Source: Acheta domesticus
Lineage: Eukaryota; Arthropoda; Insecta; Orthoptera; Gryllidae
Length of the DNA: 64,000 nucleotides
Reading direction: 5' to 3'
NCBI GenBank assembly: GCA_031308135.1
Contig: JAHLJT010008756.1
Location: 75,499,397 to 75,563,396, forward strand
Position numbers and translations under genes: made by a program. A model generated the notes under the pieces. The model made no database searches. It was not told where the DNA came from and saw only the letters and a list, made by a program, of their open reading frames with translations. This document shows positions 1-13,019 of the stretch, in pieces. Position 1 is the stretch's first letter, and the number at the start of each line of letters is the position of its first letter.

Positions 1-1583
1 ATGCGAGACATGAAAAAGAAGAGATATAGGCATTTCCATGTAGCGCATAACTATGTATTGATTGTGTTCTAAAAGAGACTGAAACATGTTGTAGCGAGTT
101 TTATGAGGTATCAAGTTGATCAGAATATTAAAGTTTATCGTCAGTCAAATATCGACCTTTTACTTGAAAAATAGTGATAACAGTAGAAATGAATAGATAA
201 CTCAGAGAGAATTGTGAAAAGTGTTCACTAGCAGTTTAGACTTCACGTTTTAAATTTTTCCAATTTGTGTACATTCGCTTTTTCAAATAACTCAGTGTGT
301 TTCTACACTTAATTCTATACTTTGCCGACTAGCCATCGACGTATTTAATTCACCTTACTGCGCTTCGGAATTTTAAAGCGTTCAAAAAACTAGAAGCTTT
401 TTGTCGATGGCTACGCTATTGGAAGATGGCGAGAGGAAGTGTTTGTCCTTTCTTTTGCTATTGTTTGTACTTTAGTTCGCTACTGTATCACTTTACAACG
501 CTGCGGTGCAGGCTTCCTAGCCATGGTCGCTGTAGAACACTGACGCGAGGGCGGCCGCCCTTAGAACAGCGCACATAAGTCAGACAATGCTGTGAAGGTC
601 GATGCCACGAGCGGGAGTCCGTGGCACGAGTGCCACGACGAAATCGTCCCTTCACGCAGTTCATTACCCCGCCACCAGAGACCTCCCTCTTGTAAAACGG
701 CGGGGTTATTAATAGTTTCCTTTCCTAACGCTAGTTGCCCTGAGAAGCTCGTGGCATGCTACGCTGCCACGACGCGTACCATTGCCACCAGTAGAAGACC
801 TTGGTACCACTGCGGTAAGAGGTACAATACGATCGGCCGCGCATTGGCGAAGCAACTAGCGTGAATCACAGCGCTATATTCATTAGGTCCTAGCTGCGCC
901 CGATTACGGTGAAGTGTTGGGTAAAGAATGTGTGCACCATTTCATGAATGAAATTTGTGTATTCAAAGTTATGATTTAGCTCTTGCACGAACATTTTATA
1001 CATTCTTGTTCGTCATCATATGGAGCGTACGGTGTTGTCTTTTAGTCCGGGTAAGATACATCTTACCCGTGAGATGTATACATCTTGTATCCAAATGATG
1101 ACAATAAATCACCATCAGAAAGCCTTTGATGGGTTTCACCGTGTAACGAAACACGACGATCTCTGGATGGAACGATAAAATCATGCAAGTGAATAAGAGA
1201 ATGAAAACGTATTATTGGATAAAATGCAGGTTATTAAGATTTGGGTTGACTGCGGAAATGCAGGTTTCTCTACTAAATAAATTTTTTATTGTCAACGCCT
1301 CTAGGTTGCAAAGTGGAGAGTGTTTTCACGGCTCCAATTAGTTAATACTAATATTCAAAAATATGAATGGATTACTGAATAATTCCTGCAAATAGTCATC
1401 TTGTACGGCAAGTAAACATTTTATTAATTGCACCGTAATGCAATTCTCTTTTTGAAGTGTACTACATTTCACTTATTTTCTATTAACGCTAATAATTATT
1501 CCAACAGCACCTTAAATTATTAAGTCTAATAACGTAGAGCGGAAAAGTTCTCATTTTTAAACGCAAGCTGTACTTTAAATTAT
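1..1583. other. Intergenic, no gene recognised
   Basis: AT-rich sequence. A GC-richer patch at about 545-865 contains an open frame at 592-864 (+). Its product has no recognisable domain, no TATA context and no splice partner that I can see, so I do not call it a gene. Confidence 0.5.
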
Positions 1584-2710
1584 TGGCGCTACAGAATGGC
1601 ACAGACTTCTTCGTACAAGATAGTTTCCTAATCTCTTCACTCTGGGCCAACTCTCCGGTTTCGCCCTTCCACTTATTGCTGTCTAAAGATCAAATTTTCA
1701 ATCCCCTAATGGTCGAACTGAAATACAAATTTAAGAATATTATACAAGAATAAAAGCTGGACCTATTAGCAAATTTTCGTTGAAAAATTGGGATCCGTGT
1801 TTGAAAAAATATTGTTTGAGCATTTCTAAAAATGCGAGCTCATTTTCAGATACTTTTGAGTTCATGTGAAACTTCATAAGACATCATTATATTCTTATAT
1901 ACTCGCACATGCAATAATATATATAAATCACCGGTAATGAAATATTAACGACGTCAGATATTAAAAAAATTATATTTGTGTAATTTTTGAAAAGACACAA
2001 CAAAGTACAGCAAAATGGCGTTTCTGGCATCTAACACAGTGCATTTAGCACTATCCATACAACAAATTGAAGAAACACTTTGTAGATATTTTTGAGAAAC
2101 TTGTTTTTAATACTGTTTAATTTTGTCCATACTTCACTCAAAATTATAGGAAAACTACTTACATTTTCAAGGAAATATACATTATATTCATGAACTAGTT
2201 ATGGAAAAAAGTTTATTTTAAGAAAAAATCTCTACTTTCAAAATTTATGAAGACTCCCGAGAAATTTAAAAAATTGTCAGTTTTCCTAAATTCACAGATA
2301 AAGGTAAAATCGTTCCTTTACCATCGTTGTATATATTTCACTCTACTCTAATAAGAAATTTACAGAAGAAATTTCAAGCAATTTATGAGAAAATTTTGAA
2401 AATTTCTCAGGTGCTCCACATAAAGTATCCCCTGAAATTAAATAATTATTTTCAAAAAGGTTGAGATGGTCCAGATCGATTTCGGGATATTTATTCTGAA
2501 AAAATCCGGCCAATAATTTAGGCGCTAGCATTGTTCACATGCGGACGGTCAGATAGATGGACGGACGTTTAAAAAATCACGAACATATTTTCGTTAACAG
2601 GGAATCCCAAAACGTGTATTTCCGCTGACTTCCAGAAATCGATTTTACGCATTATTACATATCTTTATTCTACGTGTATTACTCCGAGTACAAGTACTCC
2701 GTATACAAGA
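1584..2710 (+). repeat. Dispersed repeat family A, near full-length copy
   Basis: The left end (ACAGAATGGCACAGACT) matches the left ends of the copies at 10433 and, in reverse, 40495. The middle has the family's motifs 'gagaaaatggcgttt' and 'aaatattaacgacgt'. The right end has the GGACGGACGTTT block, then 'cattattacat' and a TACTCCG-type terminus. No coding capacity is seen. Several copies in this window share the same order of blocks, so this is one AT-rich non-autonomous element and not chance similarity. Confidence 0.6.
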
Positions 2711-5650
2711 GAGTAAAAAATAGAATGAGGTGAAAACAAAGCACAGTCCAACATAACTTGAAAAATCCTTTTCCTTCCAATAGCATCTCTTTCAACGATC
2801 CTTTCTTTCTTCTGCCGCCGCCGCTGCCGCGTCGTCCAAAGCGAGCGACACAAAACCCGCGACGCGCGTCTGCTGGAGAGAGACCTTTCCGACAACGCCA
2901 GCGAAATAAAAATTGCCGCTAAAAGTTCATCAATTAAATTAATGAGTAAAGTCTTTGGGCGCAAGCGAGGCCCAGAGCCGCAAACGCCGTGGGAGCATTG
3001 AGGGCGCCTTGCAATACGACCCTTCGGCCCAGGAAGTGGGCCTGGAGGAACAGACGCGGCCGCCGACGCAGCCGGTCTCACCCTTTGAGCGCGGCGCGCG
3101 AGGCGCGGCGCTCGGCTACGCAGCGCCGGACGGGTAAATAAAGGCGATTCTGGGGACGCAAGTCGCAGAGACCTCTGTCAAGAGGGTACCACACTTCCCA
3201 GAATTTCAAAATCAACTACCCTCGAATTTTGTACCGATTACGTACTACTACAGAAGTGTGCAAATTATTAGACCAAAGATTTTTTCGGTTTCAAGTTAAA
3301 CTTGTCTTAGAAATTTTAAATAAAACTGACAGCACTCCTATTGTTTTTAAAACTATACATAGTGACGTCTGCTACTTTTCTGTTTGTGTTTCATGCACAA
3401 CTGATGTTGGTATAATTGTTATTTAATTTGTTTACTCTACAGTGTGGACAATTTGTTTACTCTACAATGTGTCTCAGTTATCACCGCTGAACAAGTGCTG
3501 CATTGGCCAGCTAACAGTCCAGATACGGAACCTACTGAAAATATTTCGGCAATGAGAAGCTAAAAAAAAGTAAAATGACGACACCTGAAGTTTTGGTGGT
3601 AAAATTGAGGAAATATCGCAAAACGATCCAGTCATCAAAATGTAGTGTTTGGTATTGATAAGAAAGATGCCAGGGAGGATGAGAATGCTCATACACAAAA
3701 AAGGAATGTTCACTAAATATTAAAAATAATTCCTGTATAAGAAAACAAATTCATGAATTTAAACTCTACGTCTTTAGTCTAATAATTTGCAAATCTCTGT
3801 AAATGAAAAATTTTGTACTCAACTATAAACAATTAAAAAAAGACATGAGAAAGTGGGGGTTCACGTCAAGCTAGCACTCACACTTGTTAAAAATTGAAAA
3901 TCAAATACGCTATAATAATGCACTAATCATGTACTAATTTTGTACCGAAATTGAAAAATGTACTAAATTATAAACAGTGAAAAACATAGTGGAAAAGTAT
4001 TGAGTGGGGCATTTGACATGGAGCTAGTTATCTCAATGGTGAAAAGTTAAGAAACAAATGCGCAATACAGAATTATTCCCCAGGACCGATCAAACAGATT
4101 TATGACAAATAAACGTACTCGCTGCAAACATACAGATTTGCAGAACATACTCATTGAAAAGGATAATTTTCTTTGCAAGTTTGTTACAAATAAACAACCC
4201 ACCGAAGCAAATAATGAATAAATCAAGAACATGTGTTCTGTGCCGTCGTATTTCTCAATAGAGAATATTGTAATAATTTACACTGAATTAATTTTGGTGA
4301 ATGTAACTTCATTTATTTTTTAAGCATTAACTTTACCACAAACATATTCATGGAAACACATAATTACAATACAGTGAAAAAACTAAAATTTGTATTTAAG
4401 TTATTTCTCTTTGTATTACTTAATTTACTTTACTTTTCTCAATGAAATATGTCTTCACGAGTGTAAGGTGAAGTTTTTTTTTTTGATAATACCAGTTTAA
4501 GAGAAGTTATTTAAAAATAAATACTGATGAAATTATCAAGTTCTTATCCTTAATAAACCTACATTATGCAAAAACAAAATATTAGCTTAAAATTGTAGAA
4601 TTCCTCAAATAGGACGTTCTCTCGTAACGTAATTTCAGTTCATGACGTATGGAGAAGTTTTGAGATAGTAATAGTGACGGTTCTCTCACAATACGAAGAA
4701 TTAAGAAAGAAAATTAAAAGTACCAAACTTAGTCGCAATCTGCTGTCAAATAAGAACAAACCACTAATAAGAACCACCATTTATACAACAAATTGTACAT
4801 CAACGGTGTATTAATTTGCTCATTACTTGCGCAGAACTTGCGAATCTCAAATTACATGCTGGTTTGAATGAGCGCGAAGGAAACTTTGAACCGCAAAGTT
4901 AAAAACGGTAGAAGGAAAATCAATTTTGCTTCCCTTCTGCCCCGGTGGTAATTCAATTAAAAAGCGAACTTACGGTAAGAAAAATTTCCACTCAACGAGG
5001 TTGTCTTAATTAGCGGCTGGCGGCAGAAGGAGCGCGCGGAACAGACGGGGAGACGGGGGTGGTGAGAAGTGTTGGGTCGGGTACAGCGTCGGGAAGGTCA
5101 CGGGAGACAGTACGTCTCGGGGTTGTAGCGACAGATTTCTCTCCCACCTGCCGCTTTTGAGCTACGCCGTCCTTAAAGAAACCACAAGAACCAGTGATCT
5201 GCAACTGCAAAAATGCTGCTGTACAAAACCACAAAAATAGTTTTCAGCACGCATACAAATAAAACACTCGTGTAACACTTCATTAAATACAATATTTCAA
5301 CAAACACAGTCTTCACGAATACTTAAATTATATAGCATGTATCGAAAAAATAGAATTCTATAACTCAGCCAAAAACAGTTTTCGATGCAACAACATTGGC
5401 ACCAATAAAACCGTTTTTAAAATTGGTTTAAAGGTACCATAAACCCCATAAACACCCCATTTATCGGTCTTTTCCCCCTACTTTTTTAGAAAATAACGAA
5501 CACATATTATTTAATATGTTTTTTATCAACGGATTTTTGGCTGAGGTGGTGCCCACGTTATCCAACAACAATTTTATGATCAAACAAAACTTATTTCTCT
5601 CAAACACTGGACCACATTAGCTCGAATATGGCCAATTTTACGTTAAAACC
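2711..5650. other. Intergenic with two GC-rich patches
   Basis: GC-rich patches lie at about 2810-3150 and 5010-5180 in otherwise AT-rich DNA. Open frames over the first patch on both strands have low-complexity, Arg/Ala/Pro-rich translations, as expected from GC-rich DNA with few stop codons. No promoter or splice structure supports a gene. Confidence 0.45.
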
Positions 5651-6207
5651 ATAGAAATAGACACTTTTCAATTGGGCAAAGCTCCGTAAATTTTTATCTA
5701 AAATACTTTTAATTTATATAAGATTAAAGTTCGCAATCTCTACTTTAAGTACTTTGCTTCGCACAGTTTAACTATTTCACTCCAATCGGCTAAAATTACG
5801 CTAATAATCACAATTTACGATCCACATTTGTGGCGCACTGCTGTATATGATTTCATTTTTCACTATCAGGCTGCATTGAAGATATTAGTAGAGGCATGGC
5901 GAAAAAAAGTTAGTTTTCGATGCAAGAATAACATCGGCACCAATAAAACCGTTGAATGTCTCCACAGATATGTTCAATACAGCCTAATAGTGAATAAAGA
6001 AATCAGTCACAGCAGTGCGGCACAAATGTGGGTCGTTAATAGTGATGGCGCGCGGCGCAATTATAAATGATTGCAGTAAAATAGTTAAATTGTGTGAAGA
6101 AAAAGTTCTGAAAGCAGAGACTTTGAGCTCTAAACTTCTCTAAATTAAAACGTATTTTGGATACAAATTTACGGAGCTTTGGCCAATGGAAAAGTGTCTA
6201 TTTCTAT
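5651..6207. repeat. Foldback (MITE-like) element
   Basis: Bases from 5651 (ATAGAAATAGACACTTTTCA) pair with the reverse complement ending at 6207. The similarity runs inwards through the CTCCGTAAATTT, CACATTTGTG and CGCACTGCTGT blocks to a short centre near 5910-5930, giving arms of about 260-280 bp with mismatches and small gaps. A fragment of the inner sequence (GGCACCAATAAAACCGTTTT) is also present at about 5397, so the element is repetitive. The open frame at 5828-6070 is arm sequence and not a gene. Confidence 0.7.
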
Positions 6208-9200
6208 AATACGCCACAATAATACGAATATTATCGTTCTCCAATTTCTCGCGATGGTCAGTCAATAGTCACATACTTCATGTATGTCGTGATTAGAGAT
6301 AAGAGCCAACATAAACTCATTTGCTAATGTAATGAGTGATTTCTATTAAAGTGGACAAATATTTCTTGTCATCAAATTTTGCCAAAAACGATTGTTGTTC
6401 CAATACAACCATCTAACTATATTAATTATTCAACTAAGTATAGAAAAGAGCTGGAGGAGAGATTTCGGAGTTCTAAATCCCATGCAGAGATTGAACTCTA
6501 CCTCATCTCATATATAATTAACATTTTTTGAAGTTAAATAGATAAAAAGAAACGCGAACAAACAAATGCCCTTACAATATTATAGAGACAGATTTATGAA
6601 TCCGTATGCTTTCGTGGTTCGCCTCATGATGTTTCGCTGTAAAAACTACTCCCTCTTCAAGCCCTAAAAAATGTCAAGATATTATATCCGAAACACTGAC
6701 GCAGTAATTTGGCATCCGCGACTATTCTACAAATTTCTAATCGAACCTCCCAGTATCTCACACATATTACAGAATGCTTTCTGAAAGATCGCTCTTTCTC
6801 AGTCAGCCCTCTCTCCTGGAGCTCTTTCATAACCTCCAAAAAATCAGGAGTTCCTTAAAGATCCGTTCTCTCAGTAGCAAAAATCACGTAAAATTTCAAC
6901 CAAAAATCGTGTCCGTCTGCTACGGACTAAGCAGGAATAAATTTTAAAAACGACGAGGTCTGACCTGGATAGCAAAAGGCAATACTAAGAGGAGATTGGA
7001 CTAAGTAACGTTGACTTCATAATCCGCTACAACATACTAAATAAAATTAATAATCCGGTTTCCAGTTGTACTTTTTAATTTTTTTTACTTACCAATTTAG
7101 TTTGTTTGTATTTATTATTTTCGACAAAACTCCTATACTATGGCATTTTATTGGTACAGAGCAATGATAATAAAATCGGACGAAATAAACACTGTGTTCT
7201 TTATTTAAAAAAATATTTTTTTGTTTCTAGAACGATCCATGAACGTTCATGACCAAGAGAGCGAATTAAAAATTTAGAAAAGATTATGTTAAGAATTGTA
7301 ATTAAAAGAAGATTATATACAAAATAAATCGTGTAACAGGCATTTAATTTTTGACAATATTGTGTTATTTGCGTTTGAAAACAGTTTTACAAATAAAATT
7401 GTAAAGTTGAAAAATGGCAAAGAAAATGCGTTTTGTTATAGATAGATGAAAGTAGAATATGGTTTTGCAAGGCGAGGAATCGGGCTGAGGAAAAATGAAT
7501 TACGTGTAGTGACGAGTCATGTTAGTAGTTTTGACAAAAAGTCTACAATTTTTTTGAAATTTTATATTTTTAGAAATTTCAAATTTTAATGTCAAAAAGT
7601 TGAAATGTGTAAGAAAAATACGAAATAAATGTAAGAAGTTGATTGGTAGGATATTCAGTACGAATATTTGGATAAACTCACGAGTGGCACTGATGCCCAA
7701 AATTTATTCAAGATTGGGCGGAAAGAAGATAATCCGAGACGTCGGAACCAGAACTCAGATAAGTAATAGCCACAAAACACCAACATCTGAAAGCGTTTAC
7801 GGTGGTATAAAAGAAAAATTGGAACTTTCAAAAATAGAGCTCTGGTTAGGGAAAATTTTGGGTAATGCTCGTATATAAATGGTTCAAGGTAAAAAGGACC
7901 TTTAAATTTTACAAAATGAATTCAAATTTTCATTTGTTTACTTTTTCAGAACAGAAATGATTTACCTAATTATTAGTAATTTATGATTGTTTGTTAGTTG
8001 TAGCGTTTCACTTATTAACTTACCTTGTAATCTTATAGGACTAGAATTCAAAAATATATTTTTATACATTTTTTATTTTAATTATCTGTCGCCATTTACT
8101 CATTGAAAGCTTTCACAGTGCTTTACTCCTACAACAATATCGTAATTGCATTTTGTGATGGCGATATGTATATATTTCATTACCAGAGGTTCCACAAGCT
8201 GGTTCAGAAAGTGTTGTCTTCCTACAACTAAAATATTAAAATTGGAGTTTTTTTCCCGTAATGAAATCTATTCCTTAGAGACAGATTTTGAAATAAGTTC
8301 ATGTACAATTTTTCGAACATTTTAGTACTTTTCGCGTAATTTTTGCGTGAAAACACGGGAGAGAAAGTAAGTGCTGTTTTAGCACCACTAGTTACTTTAC
8401 AGCTTGTCACCCTTAAGCTAGCTGGTAGGATTTAGTTCTTTTGCACTCCATATTACTTTAAGGTACACAATCCGTTTGGATCGTGTGTGAGGTTTCTCCT
8501 TTATTCCTTGGCCTCATTTATAATTTTACGATTTGTACATTTCTACATCCAATTGTTGTCCAATATTGAGGAACCTCAATATTTTGGAGCCTGAAAAAGG
8601 AGAATTCCAGTTTGCGAGAATGCCGAAATTCTGAGTCGCGCTCCACTTGCCTTGGGCAAGCGAATCGCGAATCGAGCATTCAGAACCGCTGTGTACTCTG
8701 CATCCATCTGGCGGGGGGAGCGCGAACTGCGACCGTATTGCTTCGTTCTCGCCGAGGGATTTTGCATTGGTCATTCCATGGTATTTCGTTGCGCTCTTAC
8801 GTCAGAAATAATAGATTCTACGGTTTAGTTATATATTTATAAACAAGGATGTGCAAAGTACGATTAGCACCCTATTCTAGTTATTTTTATTATTCTGTGT
8901 AGCTACACAAGCACTTGCAGAAGCTCATTTTCATAAATTTACGACATATTTTCTCAAAACCAAGAGACTTTTCATCGGTCTTAATACTAAATCAATTAAT
9001 ATGTAGAATAATATTTCTATATGTTATAAGAAAGATTATAGATATGCCTCAAAACCATTATTTTTATCACAAAATTTGGCAAGAGGATTGATTAAAATTC
9101 TATTTAAGAAATTTTAATCAATCGTGACTGATTTCGAGAGGAAATCAAAATTTACCTCATCGTCATTAGAAGCCATTGACGTAAAGGATTTCATTTACAT

Positions 9201-9520
9201 CTGTGTCGCGCTGCCCGTTATGGAAACAGTTCATAACTTCCTCCATCATTGAGCATACAGCTCTCGAGCGACCGCCACGCAGTGCTTCATTGCTCGGTCC
9301 CGCCGATCAAAACCATGCCTTTCAATGAGAGATTTCAGATATTTAATTTTTTAAATATTTACATTATTCGTAACTAATTCATTCCTTCAACCCTTCATTC
9401 GTAACTAGTTCATTTCCTTGACAATTTTTCCCGGGAAACCCATGATCAACACTTAGACTTTGTGAAGAACTGCTTCTTGCTCAACGTGTTCTGAGGGTTT
9501 CTGGTTGTAGGTGCATTGTG
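6208..9520. other. Intergenic, no gene recognised
   Basis: AT-rich DNA with short open frames only. A moderately GC-rich stretch at about 8600-8780 is open on both strands but shows no recognisable protein, signal peptide or splice structure. Confidence 0.5.
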
Positions 9521-9837
9521 AGAGGGAATGAGAGAAACAGAGGGAGAGAATGAATGAGAGTGTGAGAGAAATTGCGACTGAGTGTTAGAGTGAGATTGAG
9601 AAAGTGAGAGAAAGAATGAGAAAGTTAGAAAAAGCGACTGAGAGAGAGTGATATTGAGAGTGAGTGAGAGAGAGCGAGATTGAGAGTGAGTGTGAGTGAG
9701 AGTGAGTTAAAAGAGATAGAGTAAGAGAGAGGTGGAGAGAGGAAGAAAGGAGAGAGGAGAAGAGAGGGAGAAAGGGAGAGGGAGGGAGAGAGGTGGGAGA
9801 GAGGAGGGAGAGGGAGGGAGAGGAAGGGTGAGAGAGG

Positions 9838-9890
<53 letters not shown>
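9521..9890. repeat. GA-rich microsatellite tract
   Basis: This is a purine-only-like stretch of degenerate GAGAGA, GGGA and GAGTGA units that ends in an almost perfect (GA)n run at about 9838-9889. The Ser/Leu repeat open frames on the complementary strand are artefacts of the (CT)n repeat. Confidence 0.95.
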
Positions 9891-9894
<4 letters not shown>

Positions 9895-10432
9895 AAATGC
9901 AAAACTAGTCATGCTGGGCACATATTTCGAACAAAGGATGAAAGCTGCACCATTCATTGTTATGAGTAGAACCCGGAAGTTTGGCAAAATCCCTTTAGTT
10001 TATTCTTACGATTTTATTTCAACTATAATAATACTTCTAGCGTTGTTTTACTAGATTTTCATTTAGCCTTTTTTGCCTACTCTAGCATATATAAGCTTAA
10101 GATTTCCTTGTTTAAGCTACTTTTTCTTGTTTTTTTCCTGGGACTGATTTCGATCAAACTGGATACAAACCTGCAAATCTTGGATACACAGAACAAAGGA
10201 ATTTACCTGTTGAAGTCAAAAGGGAAAGAAGAAACAATGACGTGTCAGTTAGTTGCAGAAGGAAATAAAATCAGAAGCACGTGCAAATGGCAGCAGAGAG
10301 GAAAATGGTTAAATCACACCGTCCAATATGGTCCAAGAACATTTCAGGACTATATTACATAGATTCCTGGTGAAAGGTTGAGTTCATGGATACAATAAGT
10401 GATTTATAATATAATAGCACCTCTAAGAACAA
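9891..10432. other. Intergenic with an unsupported open frame
   Basis: An open frame at 10108-10362 (+) would give about 84 residues: a hydrophobic N-terminus, then a Cys/Lys-rich part with a C-x-C-type pair and two Trp. It has no ATG at its head (it opens on TTG), although a TATATAAG stretch lies just upstream at about 10087. It could be an exon fragment of a small secreted protein, but nothing confirms this. Confidence 0.25.
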
Positions 10433-12003
10433 CTAGTGGCGCAACAGAATGGCACAGACTTTCCCGTATTAGTTTTCTATTTCCTTGGGTCTTCGCTCGT
10501 CTTCGCTAGCAATTCGGAATTGCCACATACTCTTTCTTGCCAGCTGTCATCTATCACAGCCAAAAGTACATTTTTTGTCATTTTCTTAATTTTTCGGTTT
10601 CCTATTGGTAGAACGAAAATATTAATTTTAGAATATTAAAGAACGCAAAAAACCTAGTCATAAATGGAAATTTTATTTTAAAACTTATGTGCCGTTTAAG
10701 AGAAAATGGCGTTTTAGCGCTACTAATAATGCGAAATTTGAAGCTCATTTTCACAGAAAATTTTTGAGTTTTCAAAATACTTTATTTGAAGTTATTTGAA
10801 GCACTCACAAATATAATAATCTTTACAAATTTCTGGTAATGTCCATATTAAAGGTGTGAGAGATCTTTCAAAAAAATTACATTTATATAATTTTTGAAAA
10901 AAACAAAAAAATAACTCAAAATAAACTTCACGCTATACTAATGAGTGTAATTAGCACTATCCGTTACAAAAGTTTCAAGAAAAAAATTGCAGCCATATAC
11001 GAGAAAATGACATTTGAGCTTTTCTGAAAATGCCGAAATTTGAGCTACTTTTCACAGAAAACGGTAGTGTTTTCGAGAAACTTTACTTGACATTATTTAA
11101 AGACCATGTACTCGTAAATATAATAATGTGAAAAAATCGCCGATAATTTAAATATTAACGACGTGAGCGACAAGTCAAAAAAATTACATTTTTTCCAATT
11201 TTTGAAAAAAACAAAAGAATACAGCAATATGAGGTTACTGTCATCTCATAAAATACGTAAGGCGCTATACCACCAAAAGTTTAAAGAAAAAATGTGGAGC
11301 CGTCTTAGAGAAAATCTTGGTTTTTGTAATTTTTTAAAATTGCACATATTGTACGCAATATTGAACGAAAACTACTAAAATTTTCAAAAAAATGCACATG
11401 ACCTTAATAAAAGAATTCACTTTTCACAACAAATATTGTTTGAAAGAAAAATCTCTATCTTGAATTTTGTAATTCCAGAATGACGCCGAAAAAAATTTTA
11501 ACTTTTGCAATTTTCGAAAATTCAGTTATCCGCGAAAATCAGACCTATGCCACCTTAATAAGTGTATGACGGACGGACGTTTTCCTTTCAATTGCTTTTT
11601 CGGTATCAAGGACCTACAAAACAGGGTTTCTGGCTACACCACGTGTTAGGGGATTTTTTATCCTTAATTTAGTATTCTTTTTTCCGTAATTTAGCAACTT
11701 GTCTTATCCACTTTTTCGTTATCACGGCCCGGCAATGAATTTTTTTCCGCCGAAAATTCGCCATTTTTTGCGCTTCATTTTACATAACTTACTACGTATA
11801 TCACTCCGTGTATACGTACGTAAAAGGAACCGGAATTTTAATAAGTAACAAGTTTTGATACGTATGTCTCTTATTATACTTTATAACTTTAAAAATGTTT
11901 TTCAGTCTCTTTTTTAAAGATGCACGTGTACATTCTTCTCCACGCAGTTATGTTTAGAATAACAGCACCTGATGAGGGAGACAGAACATTCTCCAAAACA
12001 GTC
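10433..12003 (+). repeat. Dispersed repeat family A, most complete copy
   Basis: The copy starts at CTAGTGGCGCAACAGAATGG. It continues through blocks shared with 40495-39185 (reverse): 'gccacatactctt', 'ccagctgtcatctatc', several 'gagaaaatggcgtt' and 'gcacta' modules, and 'aaatattaacgacgtgag'. The right-hand GGACGGACGTTTT block and the CACTCCGTGTATACGTACG terminus follow near 11820. Sequence shared with the next copy runs on to a hammerhead-like motif at 11969-12003. It has no transposase, RT or other coding sequence. Confidence 0.6.
11969..12003 (+). ncRNA. Hammerhead-ribozyme-like motif, degenerate copy
   Basis: The sequence shows CTGATGAG, then a GAGA/TCTC stem, then C-AAAAC and a GTC. 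This is the order of a hammerhead core (CUGAUGA, helix II, GAAA, helix III, NUH), but the G of GAAA is changed to A here. Helix III would be almost absent. It is a relic at best, and activity is not expected. Confidence 0.25.
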
Positions 12004-12059
12004 ACATTTAACAATTTTACATTTTTAAAAATATTTTAATAAAATTATAAATAAAATTC

Positions 12060-12640
12060 TAATATATTTGCGTCATTTCTAAATTTGCAATTTTTGAAAA
12101 TTCAAAAAATTCAACGAAACCGAGTTCTTCGGTATTCTTTTAACCATCTCGACCGCACTGTTCTCTTAGGGATCCTTTATGCTATTCGAAGACAAAGTTT
12201 GATTGAAAATTTGGTGGCATTTTGGGATAATTTTGAAAATGTTTTTGAAACTTCATGTAAAGTACCCTCAAAAATCGAAATATCCCTCTGAAACTCCCAA
12301 TTCTTCGAGTTCATTCAGATCGTTTGGGGAATATCAATTATGTAGAAAATCGTCTGAAAGGTGTAGGCGTTAGTGTTGACTAGAGACGGCGAACAGATGG
12401 ACAGACAGACGTTTTGCCATCACTCGATTTTTCGGTATTATGGACTCACAAAACATGGATTCAGGCAACACCACGTGTCAGAGAATATTTTTTCTAAATT
12501 TAGCAATTTTTTGTTAATAGGGCTCTGTAATAAGAGTTTTTCTGCCGAAAATTCGCCGTTTTTTCGCAAAGCATTTCATAACTTTCTCTATTGCAAAAGC
12601 GGTAGCGAGATAGTAAAAAGTGATATTAATACGATGCAAA
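12060..12640 (+). repeat. Dispersed repeat family A, 3' part
   Basis: The copy contains the family's right half: AAAATTCAAAAAATTC, a 'catcctttatgctat'-like module, 'gggaatatcaatt', GGACAGACAGACGTTTTGCC, 'aattcgccgttttt' and 'cataacttt'. It lies directly downstream of the more complete copy and continues through poorly conserved sequence to a second hammerhead-like motif at 12835. Confidence 0.5.
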
Positions 12641-12834
12641 TTTTGATATGGTCGTCTTTTATCAGGCTATAATTTAATTTTTTAAATTCTTTTAATTTTT
12701 TTCTTTCTTCCAAATTTACGTGTATATTCTTTTCCAAGTAGTTAACGTTTTTCAGCCTGATTCTTCAAGATTTATACTCCACCAAGGGGTTAACTAAATA
12801 AGTTAAATACGTTATATGTTAAGGGTAGCAACAC

Positions 12835-12868
12835 CTGATGAGAGAGACGTATCAGTCTCCGAAACGTC
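12835..12868 (+). ncRNA. Hammerhead-ribozyme-like motif
   Basis: CTGATGAG is followed by A, a five-pair stem (GAGAC/GTCTC) closed by GTATCA, then CGAAAC and GTC. The conserved CUGAUGAG and CGAAAC boxes are both intact. Helix III would be only AC/GU with no loop, so a monomer should not fold normally. Minimal helix III hammerheads are known in Penelope-like elements and some satellite DNAs. Whether this one is active is open. Confidence 0.3.
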
Positions 12869-13019
12869 ATCAAATTTATGAATTTCATTATTTTTTTTTT
12901 TTTTACATCTTCTTAAAATCATGAAATACTGTTTTGATACATTTAATTACGGCTGTCAAAAATTCAAATAATAATAAAATAAAATAATATAATATAAAAT
13001 TGTATAAAAAATAAAAAGC

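Noticed and set aside
592..864. 90-codon open frame
   Set aside because: No recognisable domain or gene structure; it lies in a GC-richer patch where open frames are expected.
9585..9987. Ser/Leu-repeat protein frames
   Set aside because: They are translations of the (CT)n strand of a microsatellite.
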